Assembly (NCBI GenBank): GCA_964587835.1
Contig: CAZPMN010000037.1
Location: 1-20,739, forward strand
DNA length: 20,739 nucleotides
Reading direction: 5' to 3'
DNA from: Erginobacter sp964587835
GTDB lineage: Bacteria > Auribacterota > Erginobacteria > Erginobacterales > Erginobacteraceae
Shown: positions 1 to 7,178 of the stretch, in pieces
Layout: each line of letters begins with the position of its first letter
How positions within the stretch are numbered: position 1 is the stretch's first letter
Notes under the pieces: generated by a model
The model's input: only the letters and a program-made list of their open reading frames with translations
What the model was told of the DNA's origin: nothing
Databases searched by the model: none
Made by a program: the position numbers and the translations under genes

Positions 1-156
1 GATCTACTTCGGGAAACCGGGAGATCTGCCGGTGACGAGATGAGGCGGTTACGATCACCTGTCGATGATATTCTTTATGGGCCAGACATAGGGACGAACA
101 GTCCATCATTTTGAAATGGATGGAAATCGCTTCTCAGGATAAGGAACCGCAGAGGG

Positions 157-807
157 ATGAAGATGAAATTAATCGCCTTCTTAAAGGTTTTTGGGGTTAT
201 CGCGTTAACGGTTCTTTTTGAAGTTCGAGTGTTTTCTGAAGAATCGGTAGGAGAGACACTGAAGTTCAAGTACAATTTTCAAGAGCCTAAAATCTTGTCC
301 GCGGGTGAATATGCAAGGGTAACAATCACCGGAATAAGTCAATACCGAGTAGAAGGCGAGCCCGTTTTGCCGGTCAAGACGATCAGGGTGCTTTTGCCCT
401 TCGGCCGAACATACAGCGCGGTCAATGTCTCTGCTTCCCCGATGCGAGCCGTTGAAGGGAAATACATGATTGAGCCGGGGCAGAGTTCATTTATCTTCCA
501 AACGGAGCGGATTCCTCCCGATCCGAGGGTATACTCTTCCGCCGATCCGTATCCGACGGATGTTTTTCAGGTAGTCACCCTTCAGAACAAACGAGGGTAT
601 CTAATCCTCTATATCAATCTCTTTCCGGTAAGATATATTCCGTCGACATTGCAGCTTTCTTGGTGCAGTGAAATGGAGGTGGAAATTACCACCCGTCCGG
701 CCCCGGTGGCGCAAGGTTATCGGGGATTAGCCAAGGACAGGGCGCTGATCAGAAGCCAGGTTGACAATCCGCGAACAACCAGATCTTATGTCTTGAGAGA
801 CAGGTAA
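157..807 (+). CDS. Secreted orphan gingipain-type (C25) propeptide-like protein
   Basis: The 216-residue product begins with a signal peptide: a Lys start, a hydrophobic stretch at about residues 4-24, and likely cleavage near VFS-EES around residue 28. The rest resembles the propeptide of peptidase family C25, notably GEPVLPVKTIRVLLPFG at about residues 67-83 and the beta-rich segment after it. In that family the propeptide precedes a caspase-like protease of several hundred residues. Here the frame stops at 807, right after an Arg/Thr-rich tail, and no catalytic domain follows before the convergent gene that ends at 845. The product is therefore either a free-standing propeptide-like inhibitor or carbohydrate/protein-binding module, or the remnant of a protease gene. 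The frame looks less GC-rich than its neighbours, which would fit acquisition by transfer. Met3 at 163 has better ribosome-binding spacing (GAGGG, 6 nt) than Met1. Confidence 0.6.
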   Translation: MKMKLIAFLKVFGVIALTVLFEVRVFSEESVGETLKFKYNFQEPKILSAGEYARVTITGISQYRVEGEPVLPVKTIRVLLPFGRTYSAVNVSASPMRAVEGKYMIEPGQSSFIFQTERIPPDPRVYSSADPYPTDVFQVVTLQNKRGYLILYINLFPVRYIPSTLQLSWCSEMEVEITTRPAPVAQGYRGLAKDRALIRSQVDNPRTTRSYVLRDR

Positions 808-819
808 GCGCACCGATTG

Positions 820-837
820 CTAAATCGGGTTATTTAG
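820..837. repeat. Small hairpin between convergent genes, partial dispersed-repeat copy
   Basis: CTAAAT and ATTTAG flank CGGGTT, forming a weak AT-rich hairpin between two converging genes. The core AAATCGGGTTA matches one arm of the perfect hairpin at 20441-20468, so this may be a decayed copy of that repeat. No T-run follows, so I do not call it a terminator. Confidence 0.35.
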
Positions 838-844
838 ACTAGAA

Positions 845-1393
845 TCAGCCTGTAGGACCGAGATGACGGGCGAGATCAGTGGGGCGGGAAAGAAGAATCA
901 GCTGGTCGAAGGCGGCGGAGGGGATGAGGAAGTTTTCTTTCAGGGTTTGGAGCAGTTTCTCCCAGCCCTGGCCGTAGAGGAGGAGGCGCCGTCCGGGGAG
1001 CTGGCCGCTCTTCATCAGGTCCCAGATGAAAATCGCCTCGGCCACCGTTCCGATCCCGCCCTCCAGGGCGAGGAAGAGGTCGCAACTGGCGGCGAAGTAA
1101 TCGAGGCGTTGGCCCAAGGACTTGGCCCGCTCGAAAAGGTGGAGGTGGGGATTGGGGGAGTTGGGGAAGTATTCCAAACCTATCCCCCGGCACTTCCCCC
1201 CGGCCTGCCGGCAGCCGAGACTGACCGCCTCCATCAGGCCGCCGTAACCCCCGCAGAGAACCTCCCAGCCCGCCTTTACGATCAGGTTCCCGATCTCGAG
1301 GGCGGACCGGTATTCTTTGCTGCCCGGTTCGGTGGTGGCGCTGCCGAAGACAGCGATTGTTTTTTCCGGGTTGCCCGGTAGGCTTTTCTTCAT
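845..1393 (-). CDS. LOG/SLOG-family protein (TIGR00725-like, possible nucleotide phosphoribohydrolase)
   Basis: The product has a Rossmann-like SLOG fold: IAVFGSATTEPGS near the N-terminus, CGGYGGLMEA as the glycine loop, and EGGIGTVAE as the counterpart of the LOG signature PGGxGTxxE. LOG proteins cleave cytokinin-type or other nucleoside 5'-monophosphates; many bacterial members are still called 'lysine decarboxylase-like' without evidence. Here the signature Pro is replaced by Glu, though the Gly-Gly-x-Gly-Thr and final Glu are kept. I place the start at the ATG at 1393, giving 182 residues. An upstream GTG at 1456 would add a Ser/Lys-rich leader that starts inside a palindrome and looks like noise. 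The gene stands alone, converges on the C25 propeptide-like gene, and is separated from the 93-residue gene upstream by repeats. Substrate unknown. Confidence 0.7.
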   Translation of the reverse strand: MKKSLPGNPEKTIAVFGSATTEPGSKEYRSALEIGNLIVKAGWEVLCGGYGGLMEAVSLGCRQAGGKCRGIGLEYFPNSPNPHLHLFERAKSLGQRLDYFAASCDLFLALEGGIGTVAEAIFIWDLMKSGQLPGRRLLLYGQGWEKLLQTLKENFLIPSAAFDQLILLSRPTDLARHLGPTG

Positions 1394-1453
1394 AACTTTT
1401 GTCTTGGATTGTGCGGTTGAACTTGAGCTGGATTTACTGCGGTTATGATGTGG

Positions 1454-1685
1454 CACCCTTTTGGGGTGCTTCTTGAAAACTATTTATGGCGTATTATTGT
1501 ACCCGGCGATACTCCGTCTGAAGCCGGACAGGTCGCCGGGCTTTGATGTTTCACCCCGTTGGGGTGAAGTCCCGAAACGGCGTCAGGCATTACGGTATGG
1601 TGTTGCTTTGGTTCTTCGCCCCTTGAGATTGTAGGCAAGGAACGCCAACGGCGTTCAATATCATAGCCCAGGGCGGAGCCCTGGG
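1454..1685. repeat. Cluster of dispersed palindromic repeats
   Basis: This gene-free spacer carries five palindromes: CACCC/GGGTG near 1454-1468; CCCGGCGA paired with TCGCCGGG across 1502-1540; TTCACCCC-gtt-GGGGTGAA at 1550-1568; AACGCC/GGCGTT at 1641-1655; and CCCAGGGC-gga-GCCCTGGG at 1667-1685. The last two lie in the order I associate with a repeat family scattered through many bacterial genomes (GGCGTTCA, then AGCCCAGGG). No coding frame here looks genuine. Confidence 0.6.
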
Positions 1686-1698
1686 ATTCAAGAACGCC

Positions 1699-1980
1699 TT
1701 ATTCTCCAAATAGGGGATTGAGAATCTTGGCCGCCTCTTCGGTCGAAGCCACCCGGTTGACGACGATATCACCGTTTTCGTGGAGGTGGACGGTGATTCC
1801 TCCCCTCATCAGGTAGAGTACTCCCAGGTTCTCGCTGAGCATCGACCGGTCGAAGACACCCTGCGCCTTTTCGGCCAGTCCGGCGAGGTCGAGCGGTCGG
1901 GGGGATTTCCCCTCGACGGAGTACTTTCCCTCCTCAGAGCAGGATTCGTGGAGGGAGAGGTTGAAATCCCCGGCCTTCAT
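1699..1980 (-). CDS. Small conserved-looking protein of unknown function (93 aa)
   Basis: I do not recognise a named family. The frame has a plausible ribosome-binding site (AAAGGA about 10 nt before the ATG). Its protein composition is sensible: one Cys near the N-terminus (ESCSEEGKYSV), a polar middle section, and a C-terminal part RGGITVHLHENGDIVVNR followed by an amphipathic helix ending in LNPLFGE. The alternating hydrophobic pattern suggests a small alpha/beta domain with a beta hairpin, like short stand-alone proteins I have seen in archaea and anaerobic bacteria, but this is only an impression. It lies between two repeat clusters, 300 bases downstream of pyrF on the same strand, so it may be transcribed separately. 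No membrane segment or signal peptide is visible. Confidence 0.55.
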   Translation of the reverse strand: MKAGDFNLSLHESCSEEGKYSVEGKSPRPLDLAGLAEKAQGVFDRSMLSENLGVLYLMRGGITVHLHENGDIVVNRVASTEEAAKILNPLFGE

Positions 1981-2126
1981 AAATTCTGATTCCTTTGGCG
2001 ATAACAGGATACTTTCAGGCCCGATCTACCACCGGGAATGAGATCGCTTCTCCGTCTAAAGCCGGATCGCGACAACCAACCGTGGCCGGCCGGCCCATTC
2101 CGAGATGTTATCAAGATGAGCATTAA

Positions 2127-2265
2127 AACGATTGCGTGTCATTGCGAGGAGTTTAGCGACGAAGCAATCTCAACTTGCCGCCCAGGAAGAGATTGCTTCT
2201 CCGTCAGGCGGCCTGCCGGATCGACTGAGCTGCGCTCGCAATGACATCGTTCGGAAATGCAAACT
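2127..2265. repeat. Dispersed inverted-repeat element, copy 1 (with about 29-base insertion)
   Basis: GTCATTGCGAGGAG at 2138-2151 is the inverted counterpart of CTCGCAATGAC ending at 2245, and the segment matches the element at 4197-4304. This copy has about 29 extra bases (from about 2201) that interrupt the right half. Its outer ends have decayed, but similarity to copy 2 continues to about 2285. It fills most of the gene-free spacer 1981-2301; the rest of that spacer shows only a short motif near 2046-2072 (TCTCCGTCTAAAGCCGGATC) that also appears, diverged, near 1510-1530. Confidence 0.75.
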
Positions 2266-2301
2266 ATATCTTGCCCTGATTAATAAATTTGCCGGACGGT
2301 T

Positions 2302-2964
2302 TTACAGGGACGGGGCGATGGCGGCCCGGATCTCTTCCACCGCTCGGGCCGGGTCGGGGGCCTGGTAGATGGCCCGGCCGATGATCTCGAAGTCGCCGCC
2401 GGCGGCGATCGCCGCTCCGAACTTACCCCCCTGGGCGCCGATCCCGCAGCAGACGATCATCATCTCAGATCCGACTATTTGCCGGACCCTGCTTACCACT
2501 TCCGGACGATTTCCGGGAGCCTGGACCCCGTCCGCTCCCAGCATCCGGGACAGCCGGGCGAAATCCTCGGTGAACCGGGAGGTGAAGTCGAGTCCCCCGG
2601 GGTTGGTGAGCTGGGTGACGACCAGGACCTTCATCTCCCCGGCCGCCTCGATCGCCGACTGGATGGCGTCAATTCCGATAAATCCCTGGACCATCACCCC
2701 GTCGGCCCCCGCCTCCCGGCAGAGCTTGATAATCCGGTTGTTGGTGACCGGGACGTCGGCGATCTTGAAGTCGGCCAAAATCGGCCGGGAGTAACGCTCC
2801 CTGACCCGGGTGATGATCTCCAGACCCTCTTTCAGGATCAGGGGATAGTTGAACTTGATGACGTCGATCTCCTCGGCGACCCGGTCGAGGAGACGGAAGG
2901 CCGCCTCCCGGTCCGGGACATCGAGGGCGAGCATAATCCCGGAGTTCTGTTCCCACCGGGTCAT
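2302..2964 (-). CDS. pyrF: Orotidine 5'-phosphate decarboxylase
   Basis: PyrF converts OMP to UMP, the last step of de novo pyrimidine synthesis. The 220-residue product carries the family signature ILADFKIADVPVT, with catalytic residues Asp65, Lys67 and Asp70. LALDV near residue 12 holds the conserved Asp, KFNYPL follows the second strand, and IIGRAIYQA near the C-terminus forms the phosphate-binding loop. The length and DFKIADVPVTN pattern resemble the short archaeal/deep-bacterial type. The start is fixed by a 4-base ATGA overlap with accA, implying translational coupling. The frame stays open upstream into accA, but those residues would be the antisense of no known PyrF. No other pyrimidine gene is in the window, so coupling to a fatty-acid synthesis gene is unusual. 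Confidence 0.93.
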   Translation of the reverse strand: MTRWEQNSGIMLALDVPDREAAFRLLDRVAEEIDVIKFNYPLILKEGLEIITRVRERYSRPILADFKIADVPVTNNRIIKLCREAGADGVMVQGFIGIDAIQSAIEAAGEMKVLVVTQLTNPGGLDFTSRFTEDFARLSRMLGADGVQAPGNRPEVVSRVRQIVGSEMMIVCCGIGAQGGKFGAAIAAGGDFEIIGRAIYQAPDPARAVEEIRAAIAPSL

Positions 2965-4025
2965 AGGCTTGGTCTCTTCGGTTCGTCCGCCGGTCCGGTC
3001 TTTCGCTTCCGGTCCGCCGGCGGGGATAAGGGGAGACGGGAGATAATCGAATCTCGGAACCGGTTCCACCAGGTTCCGGGGGGCGTCTCCTTGCGCATCA
3101 GGTTCGGTTCCCGGAAGACGCCGATCTGAGCCAGCCGCCGGTTCCGGTTTTTGACCAGCTGGGCGGGGGAGAGGGACTGCAGTTCGTCCAATTCCCGGAG
3201 CAGGACCTCGCGGATCGCGGCCGCGGTGGCGGGACAATCCCGCCCGGCGCCGCCTTCCGGTTCCGGGATAATCCCGTCGATGATCCCAAACCGGAGCAGG
3301 TCCTCCGCGGTTAATTTGAGCAAGCCGGCGGCGGCGGGGGCCTGTTCACCGTTCTTGAGCAGGATGGCGGCACAGCCTTCCGGGGAGATCACCGAGTAGA
3401 CGGCATTCTCCAGCATATAGACCCGGTCTCCGACCCCGATCCCGAGCGCGCCCCCGGAGCCGCCTTCCCCGAAGATTACGGAGATGATGGGGATTTTCAG
3501 CGAGGAGAAGAGCTTCAGGTTCCGGGCGATTGCTTCCCCGATCCCCCTCATCTCGGAGGCGATCCCCGGGTAGGCGCCGGGGGTGTCGATCAGGGTGATG
3601 ACCGGCCGGCCGAACTTCTCGGCCTGGAGCGCCAGTCTCAGCGCTTTTCGGTAGCCCTCCGGGTGGGCCATTCCGTAGTTGCGCTGGATATTGCCCTTAA
3701 GGTTGCGGCCTTTCTGGTGGCCGAGGAAGGTGATCGGGTTTCCGTTCAGGATCCCGATCCCCCCGACCAAGGCCGGATCGTCGCCGCCGACCCGGTCTCC
3801 GTGAAGCTCGAGGAAGGAATCGGTGATATGTTCGATCAGGTCCAGGGCGGTGGGGCGCTCGGGGTCCCGGGCCTTGAGGACCCGGGACCAGGCCATCCCC
3901 GCCGGATCTTCCTCGCCCGCGATCTTCTCCTTCAGGCGGCCTATTTCCTCCCGGATATCGATCCGGTCACGTTCCGCCAGGGCGAGCAGTTCCTGGAGCT
4001 TGTGCTGGAGTCTTTTCTTCTTCAT
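2961..4025 (-). CDS. accA: Acetyl-CoA carboxylase carboxyltransferase subunit alpha
   Basis: AccA pairs with AccD to move the carboxyl group from carboxybiotin to acetyl-CoA, making malonyl-CoA. The 354-residue product has a helical N-terminus, then FLGHQKGR (about 100-107), LIDTPGAYPGI (145-155) and GEGGSGGALGIGVGD (186-200), the crotonase-fold oxyanion loops of this subunit. The last about 48 residues (after IGVFRE, 306) are a Pro/Arg/Lys-rich extension beyond the roughly 319-residue E. coli protein. The ATG lies only 6 bases from a dispersed repeat, and no Shine-Dalgarno sequence precedes it. The 3' end overlaps pyrF by ATGA. A 358-base repeat-filled gap separates it from accD, so accA-pyrF may be a second transcription unit. 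Confidence 0.95.
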   Translation of the reverse strand: MKKKRLQHKLQELLALAERDRIDIREEIGRLKEKIAGEEDPAGMAWSRVLKARDPERPTALDLIEHITDSFLELHGDRVGGDDPALVGGIGILNGNPITFLGHQKGRNLKGNIQRNYGMAHPEGYRKALRLALQAEKFGRPVITLIDTPGAYPGIASEMRGIGEAIARNLKLFSSLKIPIISVIFGEGGSGGALGIGVGDRVYMLENAVYSVISPEGCAAILLKNGEQAPAAAGLLKLTAEDLLRFGIIDGIIPEPEGGAGRDCPATAAAIREVLLRELDELQSLSPAQLVKNRNRRLAQIGVFREPNLMRKETPPGTWWNRFRDSIISRLPLSPPADRKRKTGPADEPKRPSL

Positions 4026-4031
4026 ATTTTT

Positions 4032-4057
4032 GACAGGATAACAGGATCTACAGGATT
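4032..4057. repeat. GACAGGATAACAGGAT-type dispersed repeat, copy 1
   Basis: GACAGGATAACAGGAT followed by CTACAGGATT abuts the start of accA. Related copies lie at 4353-4394 (opposite orientation) and 7471-7535. The same motif is familiar as a short interspersed repeat in other bacterial genomes. Between this copy and the element starting at 4197, the spacer (4058-4196) is AT-rich and shows nothing I can name. Confidence 0.65.
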
Positions 4058-4196
4058 GTTATTTTAGGCATTTTCCCATAGCGGAATAGAGAACGAATAG
4101 GAGCTTATGATTACAGTATACAAGATATAATCTTGAACCGTCTTTACATCGTATAACGCGGGGGCTATTTCCTACTTATTAAGGAGAGCATAAAAT

Positions 4197-4304
4197 AGGT
4201 TGCACGTCATTGCGAGGAGCGCAGCGACGAAGCAATCTCAACTTACTGCCCTGGAAGAGATTGCTTCGCTGCGCTCGCAATGACTATGTTCGGGGATGCA
4301 ACCT
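4197..4304. repeat. Dispersed inverted-repeat (MITE-like) element, copy 2
   Basis: This 108-base element is bounded by AGGTTGCA and its reverse complement TGCAACCT. Inside, GTCATTGCGAGGAGCGCAGC and GCTGCGCTCGCAATGAC form long inverted arms, with GAAGCAATCTC and GAGATTGCTTC as inner arms. It could fold into one long hairpin on either strand. It carries no reading frame for a transposase, so any mobility would depend on a protein from elsewhere. Copy 1 is at 2127-2265. Confidence 0.8.
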
Positions 4305-4352
4305 AAATCCTGCCCTTGTTAATAGTTGGAATATTATGCCTCCCTATCCCGT

Positions 4353-4394
4353 CAATCCTGTTATCCTGTCTAAAATAATCCGGTTAATCCCGTC
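4353..4394. repeat. ACAGGATAACAGGAT-type dispersed repeat, copy 2, providing the accD stop
   Basis: TCAATCCTGTTATCCTGTC at 4352-4370 is the reverse complement of the core seen at 4032. It is followed by AATCCGGTTAATCCCGTC, a second module also present at 7518-7535. The accD stop codon (TAA at 4386-4384) and its last one or two sense codons lie inside this second module, so the repeat appears to have set the C-terminus of AccD. Confidence 0.65.
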
Positions 4395-5265
4395 GGGGTT
4401 TTTCGTGAGTCTGGAGGAGAAAGGCCAGGGTGGGGCGGAGTTTGGCGCGCTCCACCACCCGGTCGACAAAACCGCTCTTCAGGAGAAATTCCGACCGCTG
4501 GAAATTTTCCGGGAGTTTCTCCTTGATCGTTCCCTCCAGGACCCGGGGGCCGGCAAAGCCGATCAGCGCCCCCGGTTCGGCCAAAGTCACGTCGCCGAGC
4601 ATTCCGAAAGAAGCGGTCACGCCCCCGGTAGTCGGATCGGTGAGGACGGTAAAGAGCGGCAGCCCCGCCTCTTCCAGGTGCCGGGCGGCCGCGGCGGTCT
4701 TGGCCATCTGAAACAGGGAAAAGATTCCCTCCTGCATCCGGGCTCCGCCCGAGGCGGTGAAGATAATCACCGGCAGCTGCATCCGGGCCCCGGCCAGGAT
4801 CGCCCGGGCGATCTTCTCCCCGACCACCGATCCCATCGATCCGCCCATAAACTGGAATGACATCACCGCCAGGGAGACCTCCCAGCCCTCGATCCGGCCG
4901 ATCCCGGTGACCACCGCTTCATTTAGTCCGGTGATATTCATCACCCGGCGAATTTTCTCCTCGTAACCGGGAAAGTCGAGCGGGTTGAGACTGGTCAGTT
5001 CCCGATCGGTCTCCCGGAAACTGTCGGGATCCGCCAGGTAACGGATCCGCTCCCGCGGGCTGAGGCGAAAATGGTGGGAACAGTGGGGGCAGACGAACAG
5101 GTTCTTTTCCAGTTCGCCTTCCGCGACGTGCCGGTGGCAGAAGGGGCACTGGTGCTTTCGCCGGGCCAGGATCCGCTCCCGGTAGAGGAAGGGGGCGGCC
5201 TTCCGGCGGGTTATCAATCTCTGGAGACGGGCGGAAAAAGACCCCCGGGAGCGTTTCCGGGTCAT
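4384..5265 (-). CDS. accD: Acetyl-CoA carboxylase carboxyltransferase subunit beta
   Basis: AccD forms the other half of the carboxyltransferase active site with AccA. The 293-residue product has the zinc ribbon typical of AccD: CPFC at 40-43 and CPHC at 59-62, with 15 residues between the Cys pairs. The crotonase core follows, including FTASGGARMQEG and the TTGGVTASFGMLGD segment. The basic N-terminus before the zinc ribbon (many Arg/Lys in the first 37 residues) could contact nucleic acid, as reported for E. coli carboxyltransferase. The ATG overlaps the accC stop as ATGA, so translation is probably coupled. The last residues and the stop codon come from a dispersed repeat. Length is close to the usual 280-300. 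Confidence 0.95.
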   Translation of the reverse strand: MTRKRSRGSFSARLQRLITRRKAAPFLYRERILARRKHQCPFCHRHVAEGELEKNLFVCPHCSHHFRLSPRERIRYLADPDSFRETDRELTSLNPLDFPGYEEKIRRVMNITGLNEAVVTGIGRIEGWEVSLAVMSFQFMGGSMGSVVGEKIARAILAGARMQLPVIIFTASGGARMQEGIFSLFQMAKTAAAARHLEEAGLPLFTVLTDPTTGGVTASFGMLGDVTLAEPGALIGFAGPRVLEGTIKEKLPENFQRSEFLLKSGFVDRVVERAKLRPTLAFLLQTHEKPRRD

Positions 5266-6587
5266 TGTTCCTCCCCCCGGAGCAGGGTTTCGAAGCTGGT
5301 GGTTCCAAATTTGCCCCGGCCGAAGGTCAGACCGCCGATGATCTGTTTCTGGAGTTCGAGGTTGGTCTCGACTCCTTCTATGACCAGTTCATCCAGGGCC
5401 CGCCGCATCCGGCCGATCCCCTCCGGACGGTCTTGTCCGGAGACAATGATCTTGGCCAGGAGGGCGTCGTAATGGGGGGGGATGACGGCTCCCGGAAAGA
5501 GATGGGTGTCGACCCGGACTCCGAACCCCCCGGGAGCGATAAACTGGCTCACGGTACCGGGTCCGGCAGCGTTGATCCGGCATTCCAGGGCGTAACCGTC
5601 GGGAAGAGAGAAACCTGTTGGGAGATCGAGACGGTCTTCCGTGGCGGCCAGGATCTGCTGGCGGACCAGGTCGATCCCAGTCAGCATCTCGGTCACGGGG
5701 TGCTCGACCTGGAGACGGGCGTTCACCTCCATAAAGTAGTACTCCCCGCCGTCCACCAGGAACTCCACGGTGCCGGCGCCGGAGTAGCCGATATCCTGCA
5801 AGAGTTTCGTTGCCGCCTTCGCCATCCCGGACCGAACCTTGCCGCTGATCCCGGGTGCGGGGCTTTCCTCGATCAGTTTCTGGTGGTTTAGCTGGACGGT
5901 GCAATCCCTCTCTCCGAGCAGGACGACCAGCTCCCCGCCGACCGCCAGAGCTTGGATTTCCACGTGCCGGGGGGCCTCGAAATATTTTTCCAAGTATACG
6001 TTGCCGTTACCGAAGGCGGCCTCGGCTTCGGTGGTCGCCACCTGCAAAAGGGAGTCGAGTTCCTCCACCCGCCGGACGATCCGCATCCCCTTGCCCCCGC
6101 CTCCGGCGGTCGCCTTCAGGATCACCGGGTAACCGAGATCATCCGCCACCTCGGCGACGGCCGCCGGTTTGGTTGGATCAATGGCGGACCCGGGAATGAC
6201 GGGGATTCCCAGCGAGCGGGCGGTCTCCTTGGCCCGGATCTTGTCTCCGAGAAGTTCAATGGTCTCCGGGGTGGGGCCGATCCAGATCATGCCGGAATCG
6301 GCGACCAGCCGGGCGAAGTCGGCATTCTCAGCCAGAAACCCCACCCCGGGGTGAATAGCGTCGCAGTCGCAGAGAGCTCCGGCGGAGACCAGGTTTTCCA
6401 CCCGGAGGTAGCTGTCCCGGGCGGGGGCAGGTCCGATACAGACGGCCCGGTCCGCCAAGCGGACGTGGAGGGAGGTACGGTCGGCTTCGGAGTAAACCGC
6501 CACCGTCCGGAGGCCGAGATCGCGGGAGGTCCGGATAATTCGGACCGCGATCTCCCCCCGGTTAGCGATCAGCAGAGACTTGATCAT
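5262..6587 (-). CDS. accC: Acetyl-CoA carboxylase biotin carboxylase subunit
   Basis: AccC uses ATP and bicarbonate to carboxylate biotin on AccB. The 441-residue ATP-grasp protein starts with LLIANRGEIAVRIIRT, has the glycine-rich lid AGGGGKGMRIV, then EKYFEAPRHVEIQ, and the catalytic EVNARLQVEHPVTEM. Length matches the family (about 450). The loop that reads Q-R-R-H/N-Q-K in most homologues reads Q-L-N-H-Q-K here; His, Gln and Lys are kept but the Arg pair is gone, a minor departure. The start overlaps accB by 26 bases, with AGGAT 8 bases before the ATG. The stop is shared with accD as ATGA. It is the second gene of accB-accC-accD. Confidence 0.96.
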   Translation of the reverse strand: MIKSLLIANRGEIAVRIIRTSRDLGLRTVAVYSEADRTSLHVRLADRAVCIGPAPARDSYLRVENLVSAGALCDCDAIHPGVGFLAENADFARLVADSGMIWIGPTPETIELLGDKIRAKETARSLGIPVIPGSAIDPTKPAAVAEVADDLGYPVILKATAGGGGKGMRIVRRVEELDSLLQVATTEAEAAFGNGNVYLEKYFEAPRHVEIQALAVGGELVVLLGERDCTVQLNHQKLIEESPAPGISGKVRSGMAKAATKLLQDIGYSGAGTVEFLVDGGEYYFMEVNARLQVEHPVTEMLTGIDLVRQQILAATEDRLDLPTGFSLPDGYALECRINAAGPGTVSQFIAPGGFGVRVDTHLFPGAVIPPHYDALLAKIIVSGQDRPEGIGRMRRALDELVIEGVETNLELQKQIIGGLTFGRGKFGTTSFETLLRGEEQ

Positions 6588-7032
6588 CGCGGCGTATCCT
6601 GAAGAGCGGGGTCCCGAATTCGACCAGGGTGCCGTTTTCCGCCAGCACCTCGATAATCTCGCCGCCGAACTCCGCCTCCAGGGTGTTCATAACCTTCATC
6701 GCTTCCAGAATACAGAGCGGGTCGCCGGGATTGATCCGGGAACCGGTTTCCACGAAAGGAGGGGCGTCGGCCGCCGGCGAGCGGTAAAAGACCCCGACCA
6801 TCGGGGAGGTAATGATTTCCCCCGTCGGAACTTCGTCGCTTTCCGGATGAGGCGAAGATGCTGAGGACGGGGGGAGGGGAGATGCAGGCGGGGTTGGTTC
6901 AGTCTTCCCCGGCCGCCCAGCCGCTTCCTTCTTCATCGCCGCCTTCCAGCCCGATCCATCCTCGACCGCAAGTTCGGTCAGGCCGCTGTTCTCAAACCAT
7001 TCCAGCAGTCGGTACAGTTCATTTTTATCCAT
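6562..7032 (-). CDS. accB: Acetyl-CoA carboxylase biotin carboxyl carrier protein
   Basis: AccB carries the biotin that shuttles between AccC and the AccA/AccD transferase. The 156-residue product has an N-terminal helical segment (1-35), a Pro/Ser/Ala-rich linker (about 40-68), and a biotinyl domain with EAMKVMN, biotinylated on Lys113. The thumb loop before it (TSPMVGVFYRSPAADAPPFV) marks it as acetyl-CoA carboxylase BCCP rather than the decarboxylase type. I chose the ATG at 7032: AAGG lies about 8 bases upstream and MDKNELYRLLEWF fits the family N-terminus; the frame extends 22 codons further without matching it. It is the first gene of the acc operon. The upstream 100 bases contain TTGGCA, 17 bases, TATCGA on this strand, a weak promoter candidate. 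Confidence 0.95.
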   Translation of the reverse strand: MDKNELYRLLEWFENSGLTELAVEDGSGWKAAMKKEAAGRPGKTEPTPPASPLPPSSASSPHPESDEVPTGEIITSPMVGVFYRSPAADAPPFVETGSRINPGDPLCILEAMKVMNTLEAEFGGEIIEVLAENGTLVEFGTPLFRIRRDDQVSADR

Positions 7033-7178
7033 TTGGCACCTTCTTCGATTGGACAGATCCATATCGATAGAGCGTTGAAAGAAGTTTGCCAAGTGCAAAA
7101 TCCAGATAAATTTTGATCAAGATTATCGATCGCTCCATTGTTAAAGGAAATGATCATCAGCAAATCCGGTATTGTGTC

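Noticed and set aside
1590..1772. 60-codon minus-strand frame between repeats near 1600-1770
   Set aside because: Made largely of palindromic repeat sequence and overlaps the 93-residue gene in another frame.
2302..3237. Longer pyrF frame beginning upstream inside accA
   Set aside because: The extra 91 residues have no PyrF similarity, and the ATGA overlap with accA sets the start at 2964.
7033..7140. accB promoter TTGGCA-17-TATCGA
   Set aside because: The -10 box matches only three of six positions; mentioned in the accB entry but not called as a feature.
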